A stretch of 63,102 nucleotides of DNA, taken from NCBI GenBank assembly GCA_016292045.1, contig JAEEZX010000060.1, positions 1-63,102 of the forward strand. Reading direction: 5' to 3'. Positions 50,175-59,802 of the stretch are shown here, piece by piece (the first letter of the stretch is position 1; each line of letters begins with the position of its first letter). A model generated the notes under the pieces. The model worked only from the letters and a program-made list of their open reading frames with translations, made no database searches and was not told where the DNA came from. This stretch comes from Bacteroidaceae bacterium. GTDB lineage: Bacteria; Bacteroidota; Bacteroidia; Bacteroidales; Bacteroidaceae. The translations under genes were made by a program, and so were the position numbers.

Positions 50175-52469
50175 ATGAGTGAACTTCCTGTTATAGTCAC
50201 CGATCTTGCCTACATTCTTATTGTAGCGGGTATCACCACAATAATCTTCAAGCGACTCAAACAACCGCTTGTCCTCGGATATATTGTGGCAGGTTTCCTC
50301 ACAGGTCCAAACATGTTGTATATGCCTTCCATAGGTAATATGGACAGCATAGAGGACTGGGGTCAGATAGGTGTTATCTTCCTGATGTTCTCACTCGGTC
50401 TTGAATTTTCATTCAAGAAGATAGTGAAGATGGGAATAAGTCCTATCATATGTGCCTGCATGGTGATGGGCAGTATGATGGGTGTTGGAAGTTTTGTAGG
50501 CGACTTGTTCGGATGGGGAGATATGGACCAGCTTTTCCTGGGCGGAATGCTTGCTATGTCGTCCACAACAATCATCTACAAGGCCTTCGACGATATGGGA
50601 ATGAGGCATAAGAAGTTTGCTTCGAATGTGCTTTCCGTACTCATCCTTGAAGACATACTCGGAATACTTCTTATGGTGGTGTTGAGTGCGATGGCTGCCA
50701 CAAGAAAATTCGAAGGAGGAGCTCTTCTCAATTCTCTCACGCAACTGGGCAGTGTGCTACTGCTTTGGTTCCTCGTGGGAATATACATCTTGCCGCTTTT
50801 CCTGAAGAAAAACAAGAAGTATATAAATAAGGAAACGCTTCTTATCGTATCGAGTGCGTTTTGTTTCTTCCTTGTGGTGCTTTCCTCAAAGGCAGGTTAT
50901 TCTCCTGCTTTCGGAGCTTTCATGATGGGAAGTATTCTCTCGGAAACAATGGAAGCGGAGGATATTGAGCATACCATCGGACCTGTGAAGGACCTCTTCG
51001 GATCGGTATTCTTCGTGAGTGTGGGTATGATGGTTTCTCCAAACGTGCTTATAGAACATTGGCCGGCCATTCTTGCTATCACGGTGGCAATACTCATCGG
51101 ACAGATGACGCTCGGCAGTTTGAGTTTCTTTGTGACGGGAAGCAGTTTGAAGGATGCCATATCGAGCGGTTTCAGTATGTCGCAGATAGGTGAATTTGCC
51201 TTCATCCTCGCAGCTCTGGGAGAAAGTCTTGATGTGACGAGCGGTTTCCTCTACCCGATAGTGGTGGCTGTGAGTATCATCACCACTTTCACCACACCCT
51301 ATATGATAAAGGCTTCTGTGCCTGTATCCGAACAGTTGGAGAAGCTGTTCCGTAAACTGGATGTATCGAAGCTTCAGAAAGTTTCATCCACCATTGAGGA
51401 AAAGAAGAAAATAAACCTCAGTGAGGATTCCCAGCGATGGAAGCATCTTCTGGCGGTACTGACGTATCAGACGGTATCGTATTTTGTGCTTGCCTACGCA
51501 GTGATGTATCTTGTAGTGTCATTGTTCAAACCCATTTTCCACAGTTTCCTGGATCTCTGGTGGACAAATGTGATTAGCATAGTGATATCGCTGGTGGTAG
51601 CGAGCCCGTTCATGCGTGCTATTATGATGAGGAAAAACCATAATGTGGATATGGTGTATTTCTGGCATAAGAACTGGCGCACGCGTATTATGGTCATAGT
51701 GCTTTTCCTCATAAGATACCACATCGTGATGATTTCTGTCTTGAGGCTTATTGATGTGCACAGCCCTCTTCGCTGGTATTGGAACTACGGCCTTGCAAAC
51801 ATTGCCATCATACTCATCATACTGAGTCGTGACCTGAAATACATAAGTATACGTCTGGAGCGCACCTTCTTCCAGAATCTGCATCGCAGGGATATGAAGA
51901 AAGAGCTTCCCGGCTACGGTCGTATGCTCAAAGGCAGCGATCTTCATCTCACATCGCTTACCATACCTGAAAACAGTGCGTGGGCGGGTAAGTCGCTCGC
52001 ATCGCTCAACATAGGCAATAAGATGCAGGTGGTGGTGGCAGCCATTGTGAGAGGACGACTGCGTATCAACATTCCCGACGGTAAGAACCGCCTGTTCCCG
52101 GGCGATGTGATGGAAGTGGTGGGCGACGATGAATCCATCGAAAAGGTGAGAACTATGGTTATGACGGAGGCCTCCGGAACGGAGTATATGGAGTCGCGCG
52201 AACCGCTTGTCCTGCAGAAACTTGTCATAGCACCCAATTCAACGCTCATAGGCAAAAAACTCATGGAGAGCGGAATAAGAAACGATTTCCATTGCAGTGT
52301 GATAGGTATTGAGGATAAAGACGGCGACCTCGAACGCATAGGAGCGCAACACGTCTTTGCTGAAAACGAGATATTGTGGGTTTTGGGAGAATACGAACAG
52401 GTGGAGCTCCTGCGACTGGTGACACATCCGGAATTCAGCATTAAGGATGGAGAAATAAAATTTGATTGA
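50175..52469 (+). CDS. CPA2-family cation:proton antiporter with RCK_C domains
   Basis: A 764-residue membrane protein. The first 390 residues form the Na+/H+ exchanger domain with about 12 helices (LGYIVAGFLTGPNM, IGVIFLMFSLGLEFSF, LAMSSTTIIYKAFDDMG, SKAGYSPAFGAFMMGSIL). Another set of 3-4 helices follows (about 430-560). Two tandem TrkA_C/RCK_C-like modules end the chain (LTIPENSAWAGKSLASLNI and LVIAPNSTLIGKKLMESGI). The layout matches KefB/KefC-like or Na+/H+ antiporters regulated by ligands, but there is no Rossmann RCK_N domain between. The ion is uncertain. Confidence 0.87.
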   Translation: MSELPVIVTDLAYILIVAGITTIIFKRLKQPLVLGYIVAGFLTGPNMLYMPSIGNMDSIEDWGQIGVIFLMFSLGLEFSFKKIVKMGISPIICACMVMGSMMGVGSFVGDLFGWGDMDQLFLGGMLAMSSTTIIYKAFDDMGMRHKKFASNVLSVLILEDILGILLMVVLSAMAATRKFEGGALLNSLTQLGSVLLLWFLVGIYILPLFLKKNKKYINKETLLIVSSAFCFFLVVLSSKAGYSPAFGAFMMGSILSETMEAEDIEHTIGPVKDLFGSVFFVSVGMMVSPNVLIEHWPAILAITVAILIGQMTLGSLSFFVTGSSLKDAISSGFSMSQIGEFAFILAALGESLDVTSGFLYPIVVAVSIITTFTTPYMIKASVPVSEQLEKLFRKLDVSKLQKVSSTIEEKKKINLSEDSQRWKHLLAVLTYQTVSYFVLAYAVMYLVVSLFKPIFHSFLDLWWTNVISIVISLVVASPFMRAIMMRKNHNVDMVYFWHKNWRTRIMVIVLFLIRYHIVMISVLRLIDVHSPLRWYWNYGLANIAIILIILSRDLKYISIRLERTFFQNLHRRDMKKELPGYGRMLKGSDLHLTSLTIPENSAWAGKSLASLNIGNKMQVVVAAIVRGRLRINIPDGKNRLFPGDVMEVVGDDESIEKVRTMVMTEASGTEYMESREPLVLQKLVIAPNSTLIGKKLMESGIRNDFHCSVIGIEDKDGDLERIGAQHVFAENEILWVLGEYEQVELLRLVTHPEFSIKDGEIKFD

Positions 52470-52505
52470 TAAATAAGTAGAATATAAATAAAGGAATAAA
52501 GATAG

Positions 52506-53603
52506 ATGAAAGCAGGTATTGTGGGACTTCCGAATGTGGGAAAGTCTACTCTTTTCAATTGTCTCTCGAGCGCAAAGGCGCAGGCAGCCAATTTCCCTTT
52601 CTGCACCATCGATGCGCAGATGGGACAAGTGAGTGTGCCCGATGAGCGACTCACCAAACTGGCGGAAATAGTGCACCCGGGACGTATCGTTCCCGCTGTG
52701 TGCGACATAGTGGATATCGCAGGTCTTGTGAAAGGTGCATCCAAGGGAGAAGGTCTGGGCAACCAGTTTCTTGCCAACATACGCGAGTGTGATGCCATAA
52801 TTCATGTGCTGCGCTGTTTCGACGACGGTAATATTGTGCATGTGGACGGTTCGGTGGATCCTGTGCGCGACAAGGAAATCATCGATATGGAGCTCCAGAT
52901 AAAGGACCTTGAGACACTCGAAAACCGACTCAAGCGTGTGGAGAAGGCTGCTCGTGTGGGCGGTGACAAGCAAGCAAAGATAGAACTGGATGTCATCGAG
53001 GCCTACAAGAAGGCCATCGAGGCCGGTAACAGCGCCCGCACCGTACAGTTTGAGACGGAGGACGAACAGAATGCTGCCAAGGGACTTTTCCTGCTCACAG
53101 CAAAACCCGTTCTCTACGTCTGCAACGTGGACGACAAGTCGGCTTCCACAGGTAACGACTACACACGCGCTGTGGAGAAGGCCATCGAGGGCGAGGATGC
53201 CGAGATGCTGATTATCTCTGCGCAGACGGAGGCTGATATAGCAGAACTCGACACCTACGAGGAGAAACAGATGTTCCTCGAGGATATGGGTCTCAAGGAG
53301 AGCGGCTGCAACCGTCTCATCAAGGCCATCTACCATCTTCTCACGCTGCAGACCTTCATCACGGCCGGTGAGATGGAGGTGAAGGCCTGGACATTCCGCA
53401 AGGGATGGAAGGCTCCCCAGTGTGCCGGAGTCATACACACCGACTTCGAAAAGGGTTTCATCCGTGCCGAGGTGATAAAGTACGACGACTATATCAAGTA
53501 CGGCAGCGAGGCTGCTGTGCGCGAAGCCGGTAAGATGGGCGTTGAGGGAAAGGAATACGTGGTGCAGGACGGTGATATAATGCATTTCAGATTCAATGTT
53601 TAG
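52506..53603 (+). CDS. ychF: GTPase/ATPase YchF (OBG family)
   Basis: A 365-residue P-loop protein of the Obg-like family that prefers ATP and binds ribosomes, implicated in translation and stress control. The P-loop is GLPNVGKSTLFNCLS (about 6-20). The switch region DIVDIAGLVKGASKGEGLGNQFL replaces Gln with a hydrophobic residue as in all YchF proteins. YVCNVDDKSA takes the NKxD position. The C-terminal TGS-like domain contains TFITAGEMEVKAWTFRKGWKAPQCAGVIHTDFEKGFIRAEV. The gene overlaps lgt by 8 bases. Confidence 0.95.
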   Translation: MKAGIVGLPNVGKSTLFNCLSSAKAQAANFPFCTIDAQMGQVSVPDERLTKLAEIVHPGRIVPAVCDIVDIAGLVKGASKGEGLGNQFLANIRECDAIIHVLRCFDDGNIVHVDGSVDPVRDKEIIDMELQIKDLETLENRLKRVEKAARVGGDKQAKIELDVIEAYKKAIEAGNSARTVQFETEDEQNAAKGLFLLTAKPVLYVCNVDDKSASTGNDYTRAVEKAIEGEDAEMLIISAQTEADIAELDTYEEKQMFLEDMGLKESGCNRLIKAIYHLLTLQTFITAGEMEVKAWTFRKGWKAPQCAGVIHTDFEKGFIRAEVIKYDDYIKYGSEAAVREAGKMGVEGKEYVVQDGDIMHFRFNV

Positions 53604-54417
53604 CAGTTTGTTCATAAATTGGAATCCCGACGTCGTAGCGTTCCACATCGGATTCTTCGCCGTCAGATGGTATTCGCTCTGCTGGTGCATCGGTCTGCTG
53701 AGTGTCTACTTCCTGATGCATCGCATATTTCGTGAGCAGAAGCTCACAGACGAGCAGTTCGACCCTATGTTCCTCTACTGTTTCGTGGGTATTCTGGTGG
53801 GCGCCCGTCTGGGTCATTGCCTCTTCTACGAACCGGAATATTTCCTGGCTCATCCCCTTGAGATGATACTTCCAGTCAAGATAGACGGCTCGGGTTCCTG
53901 GCATTTCACCGGCTATGAGGGACTTGCCTCTCACGGCGGCACGATAGGTATCATTCTGGCTCTCTACTTCTTTGCCCGCAAGGTGGGGCTCACCTATCTC
54001 CATGTGCTCGACAACGTGGCCATCGTGACACCCATCACGGCGATGTTCATACGTCTTGGCAATCTGATGAACAGCGAGATAATAGGCCGTCCCACGGATG
54101 TTCCCTGGGCTTTCATCTTTGAGCGTGTGGATATGCTTCCCCGTCATCCAGGTCAGCTCTACGAGGCTATATGCTACGGCATCTTCTTCCTCATCCACTG
54201 GTGGTGCTATCGCAAGTGGCCCGAGAGGGTGGGGACGGGTTTCTTCTTCGGCCTGTGCATCTTCCTCATCTTCTTCAGTCGCATCTTCATCGAATATACC
54301 AAGGAGAATCAGGTGGCTTTTGAGAGCGGTATGCTGATGAATATGGGTCAGCTGCTCTCCATCCCGTTTGTTCTTCTGGGCGGATTCTTTATGTTAAAGG
54401 GAATATGGCATCGTTGA
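53596..54417 (+). CDS. lgt: prolipoprotein diacylglyceryl transferase
   Basis: A 273-residue integral membrane enzyme attaching diacylglycerol to the lipobox cysteine of prolipoproteins. Seven helices fit the family. Conserved features include the N-terminal FFAVRWYSLCWCIG, GARLGHCLFYEP, the HGG motif in GLASHGGTIGIILALY, and the signature RLGNLMNSEIIGRPTDVPWAFIF (about 152-174). RHPGQLYEAICY follows. It would mature the fimbrillin-like lipoprotein of this window. It overlaps ychF by 8 bases and the flippase by 13. Confidence 0.94.
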   Translation: MFSSLFINWNPDVVAFHIGFFAVRWYSLCWCIGLLSVYFLMHRIFREQKLTDEQFDPMFLYCFVGILVGARLGHCLFYEPEYFLAHPLEMILPVKIDGSGSWHFTGYEGLASHGGTIGIILALYFFARKVGLTYLHVLDNVAIVTPITAMFIRLGNLMNSEIIGRPTDVPWAFIFERVDMLPRHPGQLYEAICYGIFFLIHWWCYRKWPERVGTGFFFGLCIFLIFFSRIFIEYTKENQVAFESGMLMNMGQLLSIPFVLLGGFFMLKGIWHR

Positions 54418-55814
54418 AATCTCTTTTTAAGGACACAGCAATCTATGGTGTTTCGAGCATAGTGGGGCGTTTTCTCAACTATCTGCTCGTGCCTCTCTAC
54501 ACGAATGTTATTTCCGCAGCGAGCGGAGGTTACGGTGTTGTCACCAATCTCTATGCCTTCACGGCTCTGCTGCTCGTCATACTGACATTCGGTATGGAGA
54601 CCACCTTCTTCCGCTTCATAAATAAGGAGGATGAAGACCACGATTCCGTATTCTCCACGTCGTTCTCCGTGATTGCTGTGCTGACGGCTGTATTTCTGCT
54701 TTTGGTGTTCGGTTTATCGGATTCGATTAGCAGCGCCCTGGGATATGCCGACCATCCGGAGTATCTCCAGCTGATGGCCTGCGTGGTGGCTCTCGACGCT
54801 CTGCAGTCACTTCCTTTCTGTCATCTGCGATATCAGAAAAGGGCTGTGCGCTTCGCTTCGCTCAAACTGCTCTTCATAGCGATGAATATAGGGCTCAATC
54901 TGCTCTTCTTCATCGTGCTCGGCTATCGCGATGTATTGTGGGTGTTCCTGCTCAATCTTGTGTGCACGGGCATCATCACCTTCTTCTTCATTCCCGACCT
55001 GCTGCGCATCCGCTGGCATTTGGACACCAGTATGCTGCGTCGCATGCTGTCTTATTCGTGGCCGCTGCTTATACTCGGTGTGGCAGGCATCCTCAATCAG
55101 TCGTTCGACAAGATAGTATTCCCGCTGGCAGGCGGCACCACGAAGGATCTCGGCATCTACGGAGCCTGCGTCAAGGTGGCGATGATAATGGCGATGATTA
55201 CGCAGGCTTTCCGCTATGCCTACGAACCGATGGTGTTTGCTGCCTCAAAGGACAAGGACTCAAAGGTGATGTACGCTTTCGGTATGAAGTATTTCATCAT
55301 CTTCACATTGCTGGCTTTCCTTTGTGTGATGGGTTATCTCGACATACTGAAATATCTCATCGGTTCCGACTACTGGGAAGGACTCCGTGTGATACCCATA
55401 GTGATGGTGGCTGAGATAATGATGGGAGTGTATTTCAATCTCTCCTTCTGGTACAAACTCATCGACAAGACCATCTACGGAGCGTGGTTCTCGCTGGCCG
55501 GTTGTGTAGTGCTCATTGCCGTCAACCTCATCTTCATTCCCCGCTACAGCTATATGGCATGTGCGTGGGGAGGTGTGGCCGGCTACGGCACTTCGATGCT
55601 GCTCTCCTACGTTGTTGGTCAGCGCAAGAATCCTATCGACTATCCCATGGGTTCCATCTTCTTCTATGTGGCGATGACGGCCCTCTTCTACGCAGCGATG
55701 ACCTATGAACCGGAGACCTGGAGCCTTTTCCTGCGTCTGGGCGTCAACACCCTTCTCATCCTGCTTTTCTGCGCATACATATATATATTTGAAATAAAAA
55801 AGAAAAAACAATGA
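54405..55814 (+). CDS. polysaccharide flippase (Wzx-like)
   Basis: A 469-residue multispan protein with about 12-14 helices of the MOP superfamily (RfbX/PST family). It starts MASLKSLFKDTAIYGVSSIVGRFLNYLLVPLYTNVIS, typical of Wzx-type lipid-linked glycan flippases. The sequence LNQSFDKIVFPLAGGTTKDLGIYGACVKVAMIMAMITQAFRYAYEPMVFA around residues 227-275 is diagnostic of a Bacteroidota branch. The transported lipid-sugar is unknown. It sits in an otherwise housekeeping run and overlaps both lgt (13 bases) and dapB (4 bases). Confidence 0.85.
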   Translation: MASLKSLFKDTAIYGVSSIVGRFLNYLLVPLYTNVISAASGGYGVVTNLYAFTALLLVILTFGMETTFFRFINKEDEDHDSVFSTSFSVIAVLTAVFLLLVFGLSDSISSALGYADHPEYLQLMACVVALDALQSLPFCHLRYQKRAVRFASLKLLFIAMNIGLNLLFFIVLGYRDVLWVFLLNLVCTGIITFFFIPDLLRIRWHLDTSMLRRMLSYSWPLLILGVAGILNQSFDKIVFPLAGGTTKDLGIYGACVKVAMIMAMITQAFRYAYEPMVFAASKDKDSKVMYAFGMKYFIIFTLLAFLCVMGYLDILKYLIGSDYWEGLRVIPIVMVAEIMMGVYFNLSFWYKLIDKTIYGAWFSLAGCVVLIAVNLIFIPRYSYMACAWGGVAGYGTSMLLSYVVGQRKNPIDYPMGSIFFYVAMTALFYAAMTYEPETWSLFLRLGVNTLLILLFCAYIYIFEIKKKKQ

Positions 55815-56527
55815 AATTCGCATTAATCGGTTACGGCAAGATGGGCCGTATGATAGAGGAAATAGCTAAGTCTCGCGGCCACGAGATAGTATCCATCATC
55901 GATATAGACAATCAGGAGGACTTCGACAGCGACGCCTTCCGTTCGGCCCAGGTGGCTATTGAGTTCACAGCTCCCCAGGTGGCTTACGACAACTATCTCA
56001 AGGCCTTTGCACAGGGAGTGAAGGTGGTGAGCGGTTCCACAGGATGGCTCAAGGAGCATGGCGAGGATATGAAGCGCATGTGTCAGGAGGAGGGTAAGAC
56101 GCTCTTCTGGAGCAGTAATTTCAGCCTCGGTGTCACCATCTTCCGTGCTGTCAACCGCTACTTGGCCCGCATCATGAACCAGTTCCCGCAGTACGACGTC
56201 GAACTGGAGGAAACCCATCACGTGCACAAGCTCGACCATCCTTCCGGCACAGCTATCACGCTGGGTGAGGAGATTGTTGCCGAGCTGGATCGCAAGAACT
56301 CATGGGCAGAGGACACCACCGCCCCCCAGTTCCTGCGCATCGACCACATACGTCGCGGCGAGGTGCCCGGCATACACACCGTGCGCTATGATTCCGATGC
56401 CGACTGCATCACTATCACCCACGATGCCCACTCCCGTCGCGGCTTTGCTCTGGGTGCCGTGCTGGCTGCCGAATACACAGCCACTCACGAGGGTCTGCTC
56501 ACTATGTCCGACCTTTTCAAATTCTAA
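55811..56527 (+). CDS. dapB: 4-hydroxy-tetrahydrodipicolinate reductase
   Basis: A 238-residue enzyme of lysine and diaminopimelate synthesis. The nucleotide-binding GYGKMGRMIEE lies at about 7-17. The catalytic stretch ELEETHHVHKLDHPSGTA (about 136-153) contains the His-His pair and Lys, and HDAHSRRGFALGAVLAAEY is the tail. The protein is shorter than the E. coli enzyme (273), as is normal for Bacteroidota DapB. Its ATG overlaps the flippase stop by 4 bases; lepB follows after 24 bases. Confidence 0.94.
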   Translation: MKFALIGYGKMGRMIEEIAKSRGHEIVSIIDIDNQEDFDSDAFRSAQVAIEFTAPQVAYDNYLKAFAQGVKVVSGSTGWLKEHGEDMKRMCQEEGKTLFWSSNFSLGVTIFRAVNRYLARIMNQFPQYDVELEETHHVHKLDHPSGTAITLGEEIVAELDRKNSWAEDTTAPQFLRIDHIRRGEVPGIHTVRYDSDADCITITHDAHSRRGFALGAVLAAEYTATHEGLLTMSDLFKF

Positions 56528-56551
56528 GAAAAAACATCATTTCTCCCGACA

Positions 56552-58015
56552 ATGAAGAAAATACAACCGGCACTCACATGGAAGGACAAGCTGAAGTGTG
56601 CTGTCATCATCCTGCTCTACATCGCGTTCCTCGTATGGATTAAGTCGTGGTGGGGCGTTGTGGTCATCCCGTTCATCTTTGATGCCTACATCACCCGCAA
56701 GATAAACTGGGGCTGGTGGAAAGACCTTGAGAATCCCGTCCTGCGCTTTGTAATGTCGTGGACGGATGCCATCGTCTTTGCACTGACAGCGGTGTATTTC
56801 ATCAACATCTACTTCTTCCAGAACTACACCATTCCGTCCTCTTCCCTCGAGAAGAGCCTGCTCGTGGGCGACTACCTCTTCGTCTCCAAGATGAGCTACG
56901 GTCCCCGCGTGCCTCAGACGCCTCTCCACATGCCTCTCTGCCAGCACACGCTGCCCTGGGGCGGTAAGAGCTATCTGGAGTGGATACGCTGGGACTACAA
57001 GCGCGTCACACCGCATCCTGTGAAGCGCGGCGATATCGTGGTGTTCAACTATCCTTCGGGCGACACCATCCTCACCTCTCCCCGCTACGCAGCAGCCGAC
57101 TTCACTATGCTCTGCTATCTCTACGGGGCGCAAATCACAAGGGAGATGGGTGCCGAACCAGAGATGGATTCCCTCACATCCCTGCAGCGCTATCGTATTT
57201 ATGAGAACTACTACTCTCTCGGACGCGAGTTCCTGCAGCGCAATCCGCAGGAGTTCGGAGATATCGACTCCCGTCCTGTCGACCGTCGCGAGAACTATGT
57301 GAAGCGCTGTGTCGGTCTGCCCGGGCAGACGTTCGAGATACGCGACTGCGTCATCTATATCGACGGCAAGAAGACGGAGCAACCCAAGGATGTGCAGTTC
57401 GACTACAACGTGGAGTGGCTCATGCGTCCCGACAAGGACGACCCTATAGTCTCCGAGACATCGCTCTCCTATGACGACCTCTACGGGCAGGGCATGAATC
57501 CCGACAACGCAGCGCCGCAGGACATCATACCTCTCACATCGGAGGCTGTCAAGGCGCTGGAGAAACGCAAGGACCTCGTGGGACGCATAGATTTCATCGT
57601 CGACAAGACCACCGACGAACTCTTCCCACTCAATCTCCGCAAGACCTGGACTCGCGACAACTACGGTCCTCTGTGGATTCCCAAGAAGGGTGAGAGCATC
57701 GACCTCACGCTGGACAACCTGCCAATCTACGAGCGCGTGATACGTGCCTACGAAGGTCATTCCCTCAGCGTCACTGACGAGGGCGAGATACTCATCGACG
57801 GTGCCCCCGCCACATCCTACACCTTCCATATGGACTACTACTGGATGATGGGCGACAACCGTCACAACTCTGCCGACTCGCGCTACTGGGGCTTTGTGCC
57901 CGAGGACCACATCGTGGGCAAACCTATCTTCATCTGGCTCTCCACCGACAAGGACCACCCGGGTCTCTACAATCCCCGCCACTATCGCTGGCGCCGCATG
58001 TTCCGATGGGTGTGA
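56552..58015 (+). CDS. lepB: signal peptidase I, long Bacteroidota form
   Basis: A 487-residue membrane-anchored serine protease releasing secreted proteins. Two N-terminal helices precede the catalytic serine in YTIPSSSLEKSLLVGDYLF (Ser98). The general-base lysine is in RRENYVKRCVGLPGQTFEIRD, and box E is YYWMMGDNRHNSADSRYWGFVPEDHIVG near the C-terminus. A large insertion of about 150 residues between these boxes makes it far longer than E. coli LepB (324), a feature seen in this phylum. It overlaps ybeY by 10 bases. Confidence 0.93.
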   Translation: MKKIQPALTWKDKLKCAVIILLYIAFLVWIKSWWGVVVIPFIFDAYITRKINWGWWKDLENPVLRFVMSWTDAIVFALTAVYFINIYFFQNYTIPSSSLEKSLLVGDYLFVSKMSYGPRVPQTPLHMPLCQHTLPWGGKSYLEWIRWDYKRVTPHPVKRGDIVVFNYPSGDTILTSPRYAAADFTMLCYLYGAQITREMGAEPEMDSLTSLQRYRIYENYYSLGREFLQRNPQEFGDIDSRPVDRRENYVKRCVGLPGQTFEIRDCVIYIDGKKTEQPKDVQFDYNVEWLMRPDKDDPIVSETSLSYDDLYGQGMNPDNAAPQDIIPLTSEAVKALEKRKDLVGRIDFIVDKTTDELFPLNLRKTWTRDNYGPLWIPKKGESIDLTLDNLPIYERVIRAYEGHSLSVTDEGEILIDGAPATSYTFHMDYYWMMGDNRHNSADSRYWGFVPEDHIVGKPIFIWLSTDKDHPGLYNPRHYRWRRMFRWV

Positions 58016-58434
58016 TAAGCTTTAATACAGAAGGTGTGGCGATGCCTGCCATCGATGCCGCTGCCGTGAGGAAGTGGATAGAACGCGTGGCGTCCACCTA
58101 CGGACGCACTGTCGGTGAGGTGAACTATATCTTCTGCAGCGACGAGCGCATACTGGAGGTCAACCGCGAATTCCTCCACCACGACTACTACACCGACCAT
58201 ATCGGTTTCGACTATTCTGTGGACAATATTCTCTCGGGCGACCTCTTCCTCTCGCTCGACACCATACGCAGCAATGCGGAGCAACTGGGTGAGGACTACA
58301 GTCGCGAACTGCATCGCGTCATAATCCACGGCATCCTCCACCTCGTCGGCCTCAAGGACAAGACACCGGAGGAGGAAGTGCTGATGCGGCGTGCGGAGGA
58401 CAGAGCCCTCACTCTGCTGTGTAGAAATCGGTGA
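58006..58434 (+). CDS. ybeY: endoribonuclease YbeY
   Basis: A 142-residue zinc-dependent RNase for 16S rRNA 3' maturation and ribosome quality control. The core VIIHGILHLVGLKDKTPEEE (about 104-123) gives two of the three zinc-binding histidines. The third, usually HxxxHxxxxxH, is replaced by Lys (LKDK), a change I recall from other Bacteroidota YbeY proteins. It overlaps lepB by 10 bases and, tail to tail, the M64 peptidase gene by 26 bases. Confidence 0.9.
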   Translation: MGVISFNTEGVAMPAIDAAAVRKWIERVASTYGRTVGEVNYIFCSDERILEVNREFLHHDYYTDHIGFDYSVDNILSGDLFLSLDTIRSNAEQLGEDYSRELHRVIIHGILHLVGLKDKTPEEEVLMRRAEDRALTLLCRNR

Positions 58435-59758
58435 TGCGGCGGATGGCACGGTCGCAGACGGGACAGAAGTCAGGTGCGGCATTCGTGCGCATTCTGCAGT
58501 CCTCACACGGGCGCCAGCAGTCCTTCGTCTGATAACCGGCTCCCTCGTAGAGACCCACACCCTCTACACCCTCGTCGATGAGGTCCTGCCATTTGCTGCG
58601 GAAATTCTTCTTGGTGGTGAGGTTCGGTTCCCAGGGTTCTGTATCTTTCGGATACCAGATGGTGGGCGTGGGTGTGTTGTAGGCATATTCATCACCCAGA
58701 CCGGCATAGCTGTGACCGAATTCATGCACGAAGACCTGAGCGAAGGTGGGATGATCGCTGGTGGATGTTGTCACATGGTTGTAGATGCCACCGCCTCCGT
58801 AGGTTGATGTGTTGGCCAGTACCATGATGTGCTCGAAAGGCACACCGTCCAGGAGGTCGAATACGCGGTGTATCTCCTGGGTTACAAAGTAGCGATCTAT
58901 GTAGAACATGTCGTAGCGCGCACCGCTGGTGCCATCGCGCCAGTCGTGTAGATGAGGCACTGATACACCGCTGTCGTGGCTGGGAGGCGCTACGGCAACC
59001 ACATTAAAGCGCGATTTCAGCGAACGGAACGGTTCGCGGGCAAAGAGCACATCCACGGCCCTTTGGCAGTCGCGGTAGAACTTGCCCATCTCTGCCTCTG
59101 TGTATCCGTCGGCCACGATGGCCAGATCGACGTTATGCACGATATCCACGCCCTCCAGGGGAGAGATTGGTATCTGGGTGTAGTTGCGCCCTGTGCCGCC
59201 GCTGATGCTGTCCTTGTCGCGCTCGGGCGTGGGCACCATCGGAGTGATGCAATGACCCTTCCAGATATACTGATAGGGGTAGCGTGCACGGGCTACGGAG
59301 CGGATGAGTATGTCTGCGGGGTCTACGCGATGTGTCAGCGAGGCCGACACGCGCTGGTGGTTGTCGGTGAGCGTTATTGTGATTTCCACGGGTTGTTTTG
59401 GGAATGGCACGTTGTAGCTCGACTCGAAAGCGCGTCGCAGTGTGCGCGGCTCATCGCTCTGCAACCATTCGTGGTAGAGGGTGGAGAAGGTGGTGACGTA
59501 TATAACCTCACCGCTTGCTGCGTCGCGCATTGTGAGTTGACCGTTGCCCAAAAGTGGTTTCTCTGCCAGTCGTCCTCTGCGTCCTGCCCAGAAGGGTTGG
59601 CGGCGCATGTCGGAGAAGTAGATGTCAGTCTTTTTGATGTCGCCGGCTATGACGTAGTCAAGTCGCAGCGTAGCCTCTTCGAAGTATTGCTCGAAGCTTT
59701 GTCCCTCAGCGGCAATCACCGCCGCCAATGTCATTATCAATGCAAGTATATGTTTCAT
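58409..59758 (-). CDS. M64-family (IgA-type) secreted metallopeptidase
   Basis: A 449-residue exported zinc protease. The signal peptide (about 1-19) is followed by an M64 N-terminal beta domain (FEQYFEEATLRLDYVIAGD to about 130) and the catalytic domain with HEFGHSYAGLGDEY, the HExxHxxGxxD zinc motif. The Cys-rich C-terminus (CWRPCEDCRMRTNAAPDFCPVC) may bind metal or form disulfides. Founding members cleave human IgA, but most relatives have unknown substrates. A TAnnTTTG box lies about 30 bases upstream. It stands alone. Confidence 0.9.
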   Translation of the reverse strand: MKHILALIMTLAAVIAAEGQSFEQYFEEATLRLDYVIAGDIKKTDIYFSDMRRQPFWAGRRGRLAEKPLLGNGQLTMRDAASGEVIYVTTFSTLYHEWLQSDEPRTLRRAFESSYNVPFPKQPVEITITLTDNHQRVSASLTHRVDPADILIRSVARARYPYQYIWKGHCITPMVPTPERDKDSISGGTGRNYTQIPISPLEGVDIVHNVDLAIVADGYTEAEMGKFYRDCQRAVDVLFAREPFRSLKSRFNVVAVAPPSHDSGVSVPHLHDWRDGTSGARYDMFYIDRYFVTQEIHRVFDLLDGVPFEHIMVLANTSTYGGGGIYNHVTTSTSDHPTFAQVFVHEFGHSYAGLGDEYAYNTPTPTIWYPKDTEPWEPNLTTKKNFRSKWQDLIDEGVEGVGLYEGAGYQTKDCWRPCEDCRMRTNAAPDFCPVCDRAIRRITDFYTAE

Positions 59759-59789
59759 GGTTTTATGGTTTTGTTAGTGTTTGTGTATG

Positions 59790-59797
59790 CAAAGATA
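59790..59797 (-). promoter_or_regulatory. TAnnTTTG promoter box of the M64 peptidase gene
   Basis: TATCTTTG on the minus strand, 31 bases before the start codon at 59756-59758. Confidence 0.65.
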
Positions 59798-59802
59798 ATA
59801 AA

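Noticed and set aside
52239..53690. 483-codon minus-strand frame opposite ychF and the antiporter 3' end
   Set aside because: It spans the junction of two certain genes on the other strand and encodes no known fold.
56537..57982. 481-codon minus-strand frame opposite lepB
   Set aside because: It coincides with the real signal peptidase gene, which has all catalytic motifs; the antisense product is low-complexity Val/Glu/His-rich.
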